From Nakamurella antarctica (GTDB lineage: Bacteria; Actinomycetota; Actinomycetes; Mycobacteriales; Nakamurellaceae): 64,000 nucleotides of DNA. Where the stretch lies: assembly GCF_003860405.1 (NCBI RefSeq), contig NZ_CP034170.1, positions 3,038,001 to 3,102,000 on the forward strand, in the 5' to 3' direction. Position 1 is the stretch's first letter. Each line of letters begins with the position of its first letter. A program made the position numbers and the translations under genes. Positions 34,895 to 44,686 of this stretch are shown piece by piece. The notes beneath the pieces are model-generated. The model was not told where the DNA came from and did not search any database. It saw nothing but the letters and a program-made list of their open reading frames with translations.

Positions 34895-35131
34895 GCCTGC
34901 AGCCTAGCCGCGGGCGGACAGGGCACTGTCCGGGCTGGCGCCCTCTCAGCACCGCTCGCCCGCTGTGGGCAGCCTCGGACATTACCGGCACTTTGCCTCA
35001 AATGGGTCAATTTGCCCGAATCACAGACGCGCCGGCCTCCGCAGTGCGATCCTTGCCAGACGCACTTCCTTTGCTGCGCACTCGCTCAGGTTCACCTCCA
35101 TCACCAATGTCCCGAAGCTCTGAAGGTCACC

Positions 35132-35719
35132 ATGAAACTAGCTGCACGATCAGCCCTTATCGCACTCGTCGGCATTGCCCTAGCTGCGTGCAGCACCACG
35201 GTTCCCGGCAAAGCGGGCATCAACAACGCTGACCTCGTGGCAGCGGCGGCAAATAAAGGTGAAATTCCGCAGATGACGGACCTGCCGAGTACTCAGACGC
35301 AGATTCCGGCAGCAACCGATACCCCTTCCAACCCCGAAACACCTGAATTACCCACCGATATCGCTCTTCCGACAGGCGAGTCCGGCTTCCCCACCGATCT
35401 TTCGGGGCTGCCCACTGAGGAGCTTCCCGCCAACTGGCCAGCAGAAGTAGCACTGCCTGACGGCGCAAAGGTGATCTCAGGGATGGTCGATCCGTCCATG
35501 GGGCTCGTTACGGTCTTCACCGTCCCCGCCACCACGCCGAAAGATCTGGCTGCCTATTTTGAAGGCAACCTCACTGCGGCTGGCTACGCCCCGGGGCAGA
35601 ACTTCAGCTACGGCGGCGTCTATCTCGGTGAGTTCACCAAGGGCACGGTCACCGTCACCTTGACCATCACCCCAGTGGAAGCGGACAGTGCGGGCAGTAT
35701 TTCAATCGCCGGCCTGTAA
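35132..35719 (+). CDS. Putative lipoprotein with Pro/Thr-rich spacer
   Basis: A 195-residue lipoprotein. ATG 35132 has GAAGG 6 nt upstream; the signal ends in lipobox IALAAC. Residues about 60-110 form a spacer of short repeats of the form LPT and TPSNPETPELPTD. The C-terminal 95 residues (LPDGAKVISGMVDPSMGLVTVFTVPATTPKDLAAYFEGNLTAAGY...) are a compact alpha/beta domain with no recognised family; similar small domains occur in other actinobacterial lipoproteins. Divergent from the sterol-carrier-like gene. No operon partner is obvious, as the next gene starts 89 bp on. Confidence 0.7.
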   Translation: MKLAARSALIALVGIALAACSTTVPGKAGINNADLVAAAANKGEIPQMTDLPSTQTQIPAATDTPSNPETPELPTDIALPTGESGFPTDLSGLPTEELPANWPAEVALPDGAKVISGMVDPSMGLVTVFTVPATTPKDLAAYFEGNLTAAGYAPGQNFSYGGVYLGEFTKGTVTVTLTITPVEADSAGSISIAGL

Positions 35720-35807
35720 CCCTCCGCGCCCCTGGCCGCACTCACGGTGTGCACCCTCATGGTCCACCGCCTGCCATCTGTTCGGCTATTGGGTACGAAT
35801 AACGTCT

Positions 35808-36431
35808 GTGAACTCCCCTTCGCTGTTACCTGTCTCCGAACCTGATTCCCCTGCCGCCGTTGTACTCGTTCTGCATGGGGGCCGCGCAAATTCGATGGCC
35901 CCGGTGTCTGGCCGGAATTTGGCAGTGTTGCGGCTACGGCCCGTAGCGAGCGCCATTCGACGCGCCGGGCGGCGCGCTGGAACCCCGCTCGCGGTGTACC
36001 GGCTGCAACTCGCCGTCCGTGGGTGGAATGGCGATGGTGCAGGTGCCATATCCGACGGCAGGTGGGCGCTCGCGCAGATTAAGGCCCAGTATCCCGGCGT
36101 TCCCGTCATTTTAGTGGGCCATTCCATGGGTGGTCGGACCGCAATGCGGCTGACCGATGACCCCGCGATAGTGGGAATGGTCGGACTCGCGCCGTGGCTC
36201 GAGAGTGGTGACCCAATCGTCGCCCCCGCCGGATTTCCTCTTCGCGTCCTCCACGGCTCGAATGACAGGATTGTCCCCGAGCGCAACACGCTTCCCTACG
36301 TGGCGCGTGCTGTCGCGGCAGGCGTCCTGGTAGATCGCACGGTGTTGAGTGGCACCGCACACGGGATGCTGCGAAAGTGGTTCACGTGGCACCGCCTGAC
36401 GGCTGAAGCCGTCCTGCGGTTCGCTTCCTAG
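35808..36431 (+). CDS. Alpha/beta hydrolase
   Basis: Cytoplasmic serine hydrolase of 207 residues from GTG 35808. VVLVLHGGRANS opens the core, nucleophile elbow VGHSMGGR is at about 106, the acid is in HGSNDRIVPE and the His in LSGTAHGML. The compact size and lack of a lid resemble dienelactone-hydrolase-like esterases. It lies between the lipoprotein gene and the convergent purL. The substrate is unknown. Confidence 0.78.
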   Translation: MNSPSLLPVSEPDSPAAVVLVLHGGRANSMAPVSGRNLAVLRLRPVASAIRRAGRRAGTPLAVYRLQLAVRGWNGDGAGAISDGRWALAQIKAQYPGVPVILVGHSMGGRTAMRLTDDPAIVGMVGLAPWLESGDPIVAPAGFPLRVLHGSNDRIVPERNTLPYVARAVAAGVLVDRTVLSGTAHGMLRKWFTWHRLTAEAVLRFAS

Positions 36432-36564
36432 ACCCGGCGAGGCCCAGTTCCCGGCAAGTGCCCGATTCCGGCCAGGCACCGTTCCCGGCGGGCAGTGGCT
36501 GAGCCCCGGCTTTCGCGCAGAAACCGGGTGCCAGCGAACAATAGGCAAGAAGTTACCCGCCGAA

Positions 36565-38895
36565 CTACCCGAACAGCGCCGGCAGGGTGCCTTCCCAAGC
36601 AGAGCGCAAATCTTCCAAGCCAAATATGCCCACACCCTGGATGTCCAGGGTCTGTCCGGCAGGGTCGTCCAACGCTGCCGGGTTGACGACTCCGATCCGC
36701 ACCATCGGCTGCTTCCGCGCTTGGCACATTTCAGTGAAACGCAGCTCTTCGGTGCGCGGCACCGCCACCAGCACCCGAGCACTCGACTCGGAAAACATCT
36801 GGACGAATGCCTCGGCGACAGTAACCGCCGCACCGTTCGAATACGGCAGCACCAGGCGCGCACCGGTCTCGCCCACGATGCACATCTCCACGATCGCCTG
36901 CAGCAGGCCACCCTCGGAGAGATCGTGCGCAGCAGTGACCATGCCGTCGCGGGAGCCAGCGATCAGGATCTCTCCTAGTAGACGTTCGGCCTCGAGGTCC
37001 ACCCGCGGTGGCAAGCCGCCCAAGTGCCCGTGCATGACGTTGGCCCACTCGGAACCGCCGAACTCGTCGTGGGTCTCGCCCAGCAGGATCAGAGTTTCGC
37101 CCGCTTCCTGGCCGATGCCGGTAATGGTGCGTCGACGAACGTCATCGATAACGCCGAGCACGCCGATCACGGGCGAGGGCAGGATCGCGGTGCCGCCGGT
37201 CTGGTTGTACAAGCTGACATTGCCGCCGGTGACGGGGATCCCCAGGACCGCGCAGCCGTCGGCCAACCCGTGGATCGCTTCGGAAAGCTGCCACATGACG
37301 CCCGGGTCTTCCGGCGACCCGAAGTTGAGACAGTCGGTCACGGCCTTGGGTGTGGCCCCGCCGGTGACGACGTTGCGGTAGGCCTCAGCCAGCGCCAACT
37401 GCGCGCCGTGATACGGGTCGAGCATCGTGAAGCGCGAGTTGCAGTCCGTGGCCATCGAGACGCCGAGGTGGGAGTCGTCGGAGACGCGGATCAGCCCGGA
37501 GTCGGAAGGCTGCGCCAGCACGGTGTTTCCCCGTACGTAACGGTCGTACTGGTCGGTCACCCAGGCTCGGGAACACAGGTTCGGCGACGAGATCATCGCA
37601 AACACCGTGTCGCGCAACTCTTCTAATGTCTCGGGCCGCTTCAGGGAATCCGGTGTGTTGGCCTGGAGCGCGTCTTGGAATTCAGGGCGCTGGATCGGAC
37701 GGTTGTACACGGGTCCGTCATGGGCGACTGTCCGCGGGGGCACATCGACCACGACCTCGTCGTTGAAAGTGATGATGAGCCGCTGGGTGTCGGTGACTTC
37801 GCCGATGACATCGGCCTGCACCTCCCATTTCTTGCAGACCTGCAGAAACGCCTCCACCTTGTCCGGGGTGACGACAGCGCACATCCGCTCCTGGGACTCA
37901 GAGGAGAGTATTTCGGCTGGCGACATCCCGGTGGCCCGCAGCGGGACCTGGTCGAGCCAGATGTGCATGCCACCGTCTCCGGCGGCCGCGAGTTCGGAGG
38001 TGGCGCAGGACAATCCGGCCCCTCCCAGGTCTTGGATGCCCACGACCAAGTTGGCGGCAAAGATTTCGAGGGTGCACTCGATGAGCACCTTTTCGGCAAA
38101 CGGGTCGCCCACCTGAACGGAGGGCAGCTTCCGACGAGAGTTGCTTCCGGCACCCGCATTTCCGTCATCGGAGAAGGTATCGGAGGCCAGCACCGAAACG
38201 CCGCCAATGCCGTCGAGGCCGGTGCGCGAGCCGTACAGGATGACCTTGTTACCGGCGCCGGACGCATGCGCGGTGTGCATGTCCGCCGAGCGAAGGACGC
38301 CGATGCAACCGGCGTTGACCAGGGGGTTGCCCGCAAAGCTGGCATCGAAGAACACTTCGCCACCAATGTTCGGCAGCCCCAACGAGTTTCCGTAGCCACC
38401 CACGCCGGACACGATGCCGGGGACGACGCGGGCGGTATCGGCGGCATCCGCCGGACCGAACCGTAATTGGTCCATCACGGCGACCGGACGTGCGCCCATG
38501 GCAAGGATGTCGCGGACAATCCCGCCCACACCCGTTGCAGCGCCTTGATAAGGCTCCACATACGACGGGTGATTGTGCGATTCGACCTTGAACGTCACCG
38601 CCCAGCCATCGCCAATGTCGACGACACCCGCATTTTCGCCAATGCCCGCCAGCATTTTCGAACGCATCTCCGGTGTGGTGGTCTTACCGAAGTAGGCCAA
38701 GTGCACCTTGGATGACTTGTAGGAGCAGTGCTCGGACCACATCACCGAGTACATCGCCAGTTCGGCGTCCGTCGGCCGACGGCCGAGGATCTCGCGGATA
38801 GCGACGTATTCGTCGTCCTTGAGGCCAAGTTCCCGGTAGGGCTGGACCATTTCCGGTGTGGCGGCGGCAGTTTCGACAGTATCAACGGCAGGCAC
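36565..38895 (-). CDS. purL: Phosphoribosylformylglycinamidine synthase large subunit
   Basis: Catalytic subunit of FGAM synthase (small PurL type), 776 residues; needs PurQ (glutaminase) and PurS (linker). [12 protein letters not shown] near residue 50 is the conserved ATP-binding His motif; [60 protein letters not shown] and [12 protein letters not shown] follow in family order. Start ATG 38895 lies 7 bp after the purQ stop. A purS-purQ-purL operon is thus intact. Confidence 0.97.
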   Translation of the reverse strand: MPAVDTVETAAATPEMVQPYRELGLKDDEYVAIREILGRRPTDAELAMYSVMWSEHCSYKSSKVHLAYFGKTTTPEMRSKMLAGIGENAGVVDIGDGWAVTFKVESHNHPSYVEPYQGAATGVGGIVRDILAMGARPVAVMDQLRFGPADAADTARVVPGIVSGVGGYGNSLGLPNIGGEVFFDASFAGNPLVNAGCIGVLRSADMHTAHASGAGNKVILYGSRTGLDGIGGVSVLASDTFSDDGNAGAGSNSRRKLPSVQVGDPFAEKVLIECTLEIFAANLVVGIQDLGGAGLSCATSELAAAGDGGMHIWLDQVPLRATGMSPAEILSSESQERMCAVVTPDKVEAFLQVCKKWEVQADVIGEVTDTQRLIITFNDEVVVDVPPRTVAHDGPVYNRPIQRPEFQDALQANTPDSLKRPETLEELRDTVFAMISSPNLCSRAWVTDQYDRYVRGNTVLAQPSDSGLIRVSDDSHLGVSMATDCNSRFTMLDPYHGAQLALAEAYRNVVTGGATPKAVTDCLNFGSPEDPGVMWQLSEAIHGLADGCAVLGIPVTGGNVSLYNQTGGTAILPSPVIGVLGVIDDVRRRTITGIGQEAGETLILLGETHDEFGGSEWANVMHGHLGGLPPRVDLEAERLLGEILIAGSRDGMVTAAHDLSEGGLLQAIVEMCIVGETGARLVLPYSNGAAVTVAEAFVQMFSESSARVLVAVPRTEELRFTEMCQARKQPMVRIGVVNPAALDDPAGQTLDIQGVGIFGLEDLRSAWEGTLPALFG

Positions 38896-38901
38896 AGGGT
38901 T

Positions 38902-39627
38902 TCAGACCTTCAGAAGCGAATCGATGATGGAGAAGAACATGCCGAGACCGTCGTCCGTCGGCCCGGTGAGTGGATCAATGGCGTGCTCGGGGTGCGGCAT
39001 CAATGCGGCGATCCGGCCGTCGGCGGAGCAGATCCCGGCGATGTCGTTGAGCGATCCATTGGGGTTGCCTTGGCGGGGGCTCTCGCCGATGTAGCGGAAC
39101 AGCACCCGGCCTTCGCCTTCGAGCTCGGCCAACGTGTCGGCGTGCGCAACGTAGCGACCCTCGGCATTTTTGAGCGGCACTAAAATCTCCGAGCCCGCTT
39201 GATAACGCGAAGTCCATACGGTATCGGTGTTTTCCACACGCAGCCACTGGTCGCGGCACTTGAACTTGAGGCCCGAGTTACGCATCACCACGCCGGGCAG
39301 CAGGCCGGCTTCGGTGAGGATTTGGAAACCGTTGCAGATGCCCAAGACGGGGAGCCCCTTGGCCGCGGCGTCGATGACGGCCCGCATGACGGTGGCATGG
39401 GCGGAGATAGCACCGGCGCGAAGGTAGTCGCCGTAGGAGAATCCCCCCGGGACGATGACGGCGTCGACGCCCTGCAAGTCGTCATCGGCGTGCCACAACG
39501 CTACGGCTTCAGCGCCGGTAAACCGGACGGCGCGGGCAGCATCGACGTCATCGAGCGTGCCCGGGAAGGTGATGACACCGATCCGAGCGCCAGCGACAGC
39601 CGAACTCATGTTTGCGGCCGAACTCAT
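38902..39627 (-). CDS. purQ: Phosphoribosylformylglycinamidine synthase glutaminase subunit
   Basis: Class I glutamine amidotransferase, about 241 residues, supplies ammonia to PurL. The catalytic Cys is in GICNGFQ, and His and Glu in MPHPEH near the C-terminus. [12 protein letters not shown] is the family opening. ATG 39627 overlaps the purS stop (ATGA). A second ATG at 39609 begins an 18-bp near-duplicate (ATGAGTTCGGC appears twice), so either may be used. Part of purS-purQ-purL. Confidence 0.95.
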   Translation of the reverse strand: MSSAANMSSAVAGARIGVITFPGTLDDVDAARAVRFTGAEAVALWHADDDLQGVDAVIVPGGFSYGDYLRAGAISAHATVMRAVIDAAAKGLPVLGICNGFQILTEAGLLPGVVMRNSGLKFKCRDQWLRVENTDTVWTSRYQAGSEILVPLKNAEGRYVAHADTLAELEGEGRVLFRYIGESPRQGNPNGSLNDIAGICSADGRIAALMPHPEHAIDPLTGPTDDGLGMFFSIIDSLLKV

Positions 39628-39878
39628 GCCGACGGCGCAGCGTCGGGAAGCCGGCGAATTTGCCATTCCTCGATGACAGGGTTGGCCAGCAACGTCGAAG
39701 CAATCTCTTCGAGTTCGGCGTCGGTGACACTGTCGTCGACTTCGAGGTCGAAGTGCTTACCCTGGCGTACCTGGGCGAATCCAGGGTGGCCGGTCCGACC
39801 GAGGGCGCCGAGAATGGCCTTGCCCTGCGGGTCGAGAATCTCGGACTTGATAACCACGACAACTTCTACGCGCGCCAA
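39624..39878 (-). CDS. purS: Phosphoribosylformylglycinamidine synthase subunit PurS
   Basis: Small linker subunit of the three-part FGAM synthase, 84 residues. [33 protein letters not shown] and [12 protein letters not shown] are the conserved PurS segments. First gene of purSQL; its TGA overlaps the purQ ATG. The 213-bp gap upstream, to the divergent hydrolase, should hold the operon promoter. Confidence 0.95.
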   Translation of the reverse strand: MARVEVVVVIKSEILDPQGKAILGALGRTGHPGFAQVRQGKHFDLEVDDSVTDAELEEIASTLLANPVIEEWQIRRLPDAAPSA

Positions 39879-40091
39879 GACGAATCTCCAAAGGGCATGA
39901 GGGAGTAATCGGACGGGTTTAGCCTATCGCTTCTCGCCGTCGTTCACCCCCGGGGCAGATCAGCGGCGTCGTCACAGTGTGCAGTGGCCTCACGGCGCGA
40001 GGCGGGAAAGTGAGCCATCGATCAGCGCCCGCCCAGATTCAGGAGAGGCGCCCGCCGCGCTACCGTGGAGGGCTACGAAGGGGCTCCATCC

Positions 40092-40724
40092 ATGAAGATC
40101 ACTAAATTCGGACATTCCTGCCTGCTGGTCGAGACCGGCAATGCGCGGATCCTGACCGACCCAGGCGCGTTCTCCACCGGTTTTGGAGCCGTGGGATCGC
40201 TCGACGCCGTGCTCATCACGCATCTGCATGCGGACCACTTGGACCTGAGCCGGATATCAGCCCTGCTCGCCGCGAACCCCCTTGCTGTGATGTACGCAGA
40301 CCCCGGCAGCGTTACGTCGCTGGCCGAGATTGGCATCACCGCCGCTGGGGTACATGCCGGTGACGTTCTAGAGATCGGCGACGTGACCGTGGAGGTTTTC
40401 GGCGATATCCACGCGGTGATCCACCACGACCTGCCGAACGTAGAGAACCGCGGCTACTTGATCGCAGGCCGCCTCTACCTTCCGGGAGATTCGCTGTCGG
40501 TGCCGGCTAACCCAGTCGAAATCCTCGCGCTGCCCACGATGGCGCCGTGGATGGCGGTAAAGGAATCGATCGAGTTCCTGCGAACGGTAGATCCGACAGT
40601 TGCCATCCCCATCCACGAAGCAATGCTGGCATCGACCGACATCGTGTACGGGCTCTTGCAAAAGCTGAAGCCCGCAGATACCCAGTGGCTCAACATCGAC
40701 GATGGCCAGGCGGTTGAGCTCTAA
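40092..40724 (+). CDS. Metallo-beta-lactamase-fold hydrolase (UPF0173-like)
   Basis: A 210-residue Zn-dependent hydrolase, cytoplasmic. MKITKFGHSCLLVETGNARILTDPG is the family opening. The metal motif is HLHADHLD at about residue 57; FGDIHAVIHHDLP and LPGDSL give the other ligands, and IPIHEAM the final His. AAGGGG upstream of ATG 40092 supports that start. The UPF0173 group has no assigned reaction. It is convergent with the MacB-type operon, with only 24 bp between. Confidence 0.8.
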   Translation: MKITKFGHSCLLVETGNARILTDPGAFSTGFGAVGSLDAVLITHLHADHLDLSRISALLAANPLAVMYADPGSVTSLAEIGITAAGVHAGDVLEIGDVTVEVFGDIHAVIHHDLPNVENRGYLIAGRLYLPGDSLSVPANPVEILALPTMAPWMAVKESIEFLRTVDPTVAIPIHEAMLASTDIVYGLLQKLKPADTQWLNIDDGQAVEL

Positions 40725-40748
40725 AGCCCCAAGGCCACCACCCGGGCG

Positions 40749-42125
40749 TCAGCTGGCTCGGCGCAGCGCGGTGATGGGCTCGATTGTGGCGGCCTTAATC
40801 GCCGGATAGGCGCCTGCGAGGAGCCCGATCAGCGAGCCCAAAACCGGTGCCAACAAAGCGATTTGCAGGTCCAAGATCGGAGTCCAGTCTCGGGTCGCAG
40901 AAACTGCGACTACCGCGGCCACCCCCAGCGCAGCACCGATCAGGCCACCGAGCAAGCCGGTAATCATCGATTCGAGCAGAAACTGCCCTGCGATATGCCG
41001 TTTGCGCGCCCCGAGCGCGCGGCGCAAACCGATCTCGCCGGTCCGCTCCATCACCGACAGCAGCGTCACATTCGCAATTCCGAGTCCGCCAACCACCAGC
41101 GCTACTGCACCAAATGCCAGAAAGAGCGCGTTAACGTCGCCAAGGACGTTATTGCCAAGCCGCCCCGGAGCTGGTGGGACGTTGACGCGCACCGATTCTG
41201 GCCTATTAGGCGAAACGGCCACGGCTGCCTGTTTGCCGACTTGTTGCGCCGCACCCACGACCGTTCGGATGTCCAATTCCTGCGGGCCGGAGAGTGCGTA
41301 CAAATTGGCGGCCGTGCCGTTCGGAATAATCACTGCATCGAGTAAATCGTCCCTGCGCACCACGTCGTCGAAGATCCCGATGACGGCAAACGGTGTCTCG
41401 CCGATAAAGATGCTCGGCCGCGAACTTACCCGGTTGATGGCAAGTTTCAGAGCCGCCCGAGATCCCAACACAACGACGCGATCGGCGCGTTCGTCATGCC
41501 CGGAATCGAAGAACCGACCGTCGGTGACAACGCCACTTTCTGCCTCTAGCAGGCCTGAAGACCCTGCTATTACGGGGATTTCAAGCAGATTTGCCCCGGC
41601 CGGATCGTTGAGGACCACCCCGGAAACCTTGTCTTTCCCGGTAGTGACCGTGGAATAGGTGCCCGCCGCGGCGACGCCGTTCAGCTCCAGCACCCGGTCC
41701 GCTGCATTCCACGGCATCACAAACGCGCCCTCTTGGCCCTCCATCCCCTGCGGGTTGTTGGGCTTCACCACAATGCGGGTCGCCGCGGCTTCGTCGAAAC
41801 GCTGCGTTATCTGGCCGGAGGCCGTTTGGCCAAGTCCGAGAGTTGCTACCAGGGCAGCGATTCCGACGACTGTGCCCATCATGGTCAGGATCAGCCGAGA
41901 GGTTTTGATGCTGATGCCCAACACCGACTCGTCGGCCAAATCGACCAGCCTCATCCGGGAGCGCACCGACTTCGCGAGCCGGGACGGCTTGGGACTGGAA
42001 GCCAGGTCCTCGCCCGGGTCTACAACCTGCCTTCCTGCGACCGTGTCCTGCTCACTTTCCGGTTCCGCCGGGCTCGGCGGCTCGATCCATACGCCCGTGA
42101 GCCCATCCGCGTCGTTCCTGCTCAT
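40749..42125 (-). CDS. MacB/FtsX-type ABC exporter permease
   Basis: Membrane subunit of a tripartite-like exporter, 458 residues. After a 65-residue acidic/polar cytoplasmic N-terminus come one helix (LILTMMGTVVGIAALVATL), a large extracellular MacB_PCD domain (about 95-320) and three C-terminal helices of the FtsX domain (NALFLAFGAVALVVGGLGIANVTLL, MERTGEIGLRRALGARKRHI as the docking loop). Such permeases drive mechanotransmission rather than pore transport. ATG 42125 overlaps the ATPase stop (ATGA). Last gene of the lipoprotein-adaptor-ATPase-permease operon. Confidence 0.88.
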   Translation of the reverse strand: MSRNDADGLTGVWIEPPSPAEPESEQDTVAGRQVVDPGEDLASSPKPSRLAKSVRSRMRLVDLADESVLGISIKTSRLILTMMGTVVGIAALVATLGLGQTASGQITQRFDEAAATRIVVKPNNPQGMEGQEGAFVMPWNAADRVLELNGVAAAGTYSTVTTGKDKVSGVVLNDPAGANLLEIPVIAGSSGLLEAESGVVTDGRFFDSGHDERADRVVVLGSRAALKLAINRVSSRPSIFIGETPFAVIGIFDDVVRRDDLLDAVIIPNGTAANLYALSGPQELDIRTVVGAAQQVGKQAAVAVSPNRPESVRVNVPPAPGRLGNNVLGDVNALFLAFGAVALVVGGLGIANVTLLSVMERTGEIGLRRALGARKRHIAGQFLLESMITGLLGGLIGAALGVAAVVAVSATRDWTPILDLQIALLAPVLGSLIGLLAGAYPAIKAATIEPITALRRAS

Positions 42126-42792
42126 GCCTGGGTCAGTTCGCCGTCGGTGATCCGGACCGTGCGCTCGGCCCGGGCGCTTACGTGCTCATCATGGGTGATC
42201 ACGGCGATGGTGATCCCCTCGGCGTGGAGATCGTCGAACAAATCCATGACGCCAGCGGCGTTGGTCTGGTCGAGGTTGCCGGTGGGCTCGTCGGCCAACA
42301 ACAATGACGGTCGCCCCACCAGAGCTCGCGCCACCGCTACCCGCTGCCGTTCCCCACCGGAGAGCGTGCTCGGCGAGAAGTCAAGCCGCTCAGCCAATCC
42401 CACCCGTTCCAGTGCGTGGGTGGCGCGGGCTTTGCGCTCCTTGCGTGGCACATGCTGGTACACCATGGCCAACATGACGTTGTCGAGCACCGTACGGGCT
42501 GAAAGCAGGTGAAAAGCCTGAAATACGAAACCTATGCGGCCGCCACGCAGACCGGACCGGCTCCCCTCGCTCATCTGCGCAACGTCGAACCCGTCGAGGA
42601 AATACTGGCCGGATGACGGGCGATCGAGTAAGCCCAACAGGTGCAGCAAAGTCGATTTCCCGGATCCGGAGGGGCCAATGATGGATAGATACTCGCCCTG
42701 GTCGATCTTCAGGTTCACCCCCCGTACAGCGTGTACTACGGGGGCCCCGGGAACGACCGATAAACGTCGACCAGTTCGACCACCGCCGTCAT
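42122..42792 (-). pseudogene. MacB/LolD-type ABC exporter ATPase, frameshifted by one base near its 5' end
   Basis: The intended ATG is 42792, because it overlaps the adaptor stop (ATGA) and reads TAVVELVDVYRSFPG, a normal MacB-type opening. The frame then breaks in the G4/C run at 42740-42751 and hits TAG. The rest continues in the other frame as APVVHAVRGVNLKIDQGEYLS with Walker A GPSGSGKST, signature LSGGERQR and Walker B LLLADEPTGNLD, ending at 42122. Adding one base restores SFPGAPVVHAV. If the data are right, only a truncated ATPase from a GTG at 42718 could be made, missing the first strands before Walker A. As with the other three frameshifts here, a homopolymer undercall is the likely cause. 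Confidence 0.8.
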
Positions 42793-44561
42793 CGTCCGAC
42801 CACCACCAAAGAGCCCTTGTCCAGCGAGGACTTATCCGCAGCCACCGGTTGGCCGCTGTCGCTGATGGGGCTCACTTCCACGTCGCCGCCAGTGGACAAC
42901 CCCACAGAGATCTTCTGAAACCGAGTGCTGCCATCACCGAGCAGAACTTCGACCCGCGGGACTCCCTTGTCATCGGAAAACAGAGCGGCCACGGGAACCG
43001 TGAGCACTTCACCAGCAGTGCTGGCAACCGGAATAGTGATCTTGACGTTAATCCCGCGCAGCGCCTGGGCCTGCTCATTTGTCACATTTTGCGGTTGCAG
43101 ATAGACGATGGTGCCGCCCTTTCCGGCAGCGTCGCTGCCATTGCTGCCGGTGCTGGAATCGCCCCCGCCAGCTCCTCCACTACCGTCCGCACCCCCCTCT
43201 GCTGCGCCAGACTTTAGTGGACCGGTTTCACCGATCTGGCTCACCACTGCGTCGATAAAACCGGCCCCGGGAACCGTGAGCTTGGCCTTCATCCCGGTCT
43301 TGAGCAACGCAGCTTCCTGCGCACTGACGGAGGCTCGCACTGTCAGGTCCGCACCCGACACGCTCATCACCGCCTTGGTGACGAGCGAACCACGCTCCAC
43401 CGCCACCGAGTCAACACGCCGCGGCAGGTTCGCCAGCCACACCACTTCGGTCGCGGGCAGCGGAGTTGCCGACGCGGCCTGAGCGGCAGCAAACTCCGTC
43501 TGCGCGATGGCTGCAGCTGACTGGGCTGCGGCAACAGCCGCCTGGGCGGAAGCGGTGTCGGGTGGTTTTAACCCTTCGGCTTGGCTAGCTTGCGCGATCT
43601 TGAGCTGATCCAGAGCCTGACTGATCGCCGCGTTGTCCGGTGGGCCGCCAGCGTTCGCCGCGTCCAACGCTGCCTGCGCTGATGCGACACCGTCCCGCGC
43701 CTTCTGTGCTGCCACCTGCCACTCTCCGACGTTCTCCGCCCCCTGAGCGAGGGCGGTTGCTAGGCCGTCGTCCGCGTACTGCTTGTATTCCTGCGCAGCA
43801 GTCAGATTCGATTGAGCGCCAGCGACCCTGGTTGGGTCCGGCGCCGAGGGCGTTGTTTGAGCCAGTTTGTACGCCGCTTGCGCGCTGTTCACCGCAGCCT
43901 GCAAGCTAAGCCGCGCCGACTCGGTAGATCCCTTTGCCGCGGCCGACAGCGCGGTTTGGGCATCGAGAATAGCCTGGTCCGCAGATGCCTTCGCAGCGGT
44001 GGCCGAGATCAATTGCGCTCGGACATCCTCGCCCGGTTGGGGTGACTCGTAGCCCAGTGAGGCGTAGAGGGCGGCCACCGCACCGGCCGTGGCCGCGTCA
44101 TAGAGCTTGTCCTGCGCGCCCGGGTCGAACCCCAGTGCAAGTAGGGCACTTTCGAGCTGCTCCACATCAGGGCCCGTGTTACCCGGTCCTAAACTCCGAT
44201 AGGTCGGCAGCTCACCGGACATCGCTAATACCGGCCGTCCGGTGACTTCCAGCAGGATACTGCCGCTGGTGACGACCGAGCCCACCTCGGCGATCCGGCC
44301 GGTTACCACCGCTGTGGCGCTCGTACCGGTGGCGAGCTTCACTTCGACTGATCCGTCGAAGCCAATATCTCCTCGAGTCACGATCTCAGCGTTAAGTATC
44401 TTGCGCTCCACCGGCGCGGTGATGGGCCCGGCCGCTGGTGGAGCTGTCCGAGCCGCCGCGTCCGCAGGAGACACGATCAACCGGGCAGCAGCAAACCCCC
44501 CACCCGCCGTCACCACCGCGACGGCAGCGACGATCAATATATTTCTACGACTGGAAGCCAT
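42789..44561 (-). CDS. HlyD/MacA-type membrane fusion protein with peptidoglycan-binding domain
   Basis: Extracellular adaptor of the exporter, 590 residues. An N-terminal helix (LIVAAVAVVTAGGGFAAARL) anchors it. A lipoyl-type half follows (TRGDIGFDGSVEVKLATG, GRIAEVGSVVTSGS), then a peptidoglycan_binding_1 motif (GPDVEQLESALLALGFDPG), then a long Ala/Gln-rich coiled coil (about 190-370), a second lipoyl half and beta domains with a Gly/Ser loop (about 465-490). The wall-binding domain inside the adaptor fits a Gram-positive envelope with no outer-membrane channel. Its TGA overlaps the ATPase ATG. Confidence 0.88.
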   Translation of the reverse strand: MASSRRNILIVAAVAVVTAGGGFAAARLIVSPADAAARTAPPAAGPITAPVERKILNAEIVTRGDIGFDGSVEVKLATGTSATAVVTGRIAEVGSVVTSGSILLEVTGRPVLAMSGELPTYRSLGPGNTGPDVEQLESALLALGFDPGAQDKLYDAATAGAVAALYASLGYESPQPGEDVRAQLISATAAKASADQAILDAQTALSAAAKGSTESARLSLQAAVNSAQAAYKLAQTTPSAPDPTRVAGAQSNLTAAQEYKQYADDGLATALAQGAENVGEWQVAAQKARDGVASAQAALDAANAGGPPDNAAISQALDQLKIAQASQAEGLKPPDTASAQAAVAAAQSAAAIAQTEFAAAQAASATPLPATEVVWLANLPRRVDSVAVERGSLVTKAVMSVSGADLTVRASVSAQEAALLKTGMKAKLTVPGAGFIDAVVSQIGETGPLKSGAAEGGADGSGGAGGGDSSTGSNGSDAAGKGGTIVYLQPQNVTNEQAQALRGINVKITIPVASTAGEVLTVPVAALFSDDKGVPRVEVLLGDGSTRFQKISVGLSTGGDVEVSPISDSGQPVAADKSSLDKGSLVVVGR

Positions 44562-44686
44562 GTGCCCTCTTCATGATTCACGGTGCTTCACGAGAACTAC
44601 TGGGCGGCGGGAGAATCGTCCGCCGTCAGCCATCAGGACCCTCAGGTGCCATCCGCTAGCGAGTGATCGGGCCGAATGCGATCCGA

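Noticed and set aside
36432-36564. Convergent-gene terminator between the hydrolase and purL
   Set aside because: An imperfect CCGG...CCGG hairpin near 36500 is visible, but the stem is interrupted and no T-tract is present on either strand.
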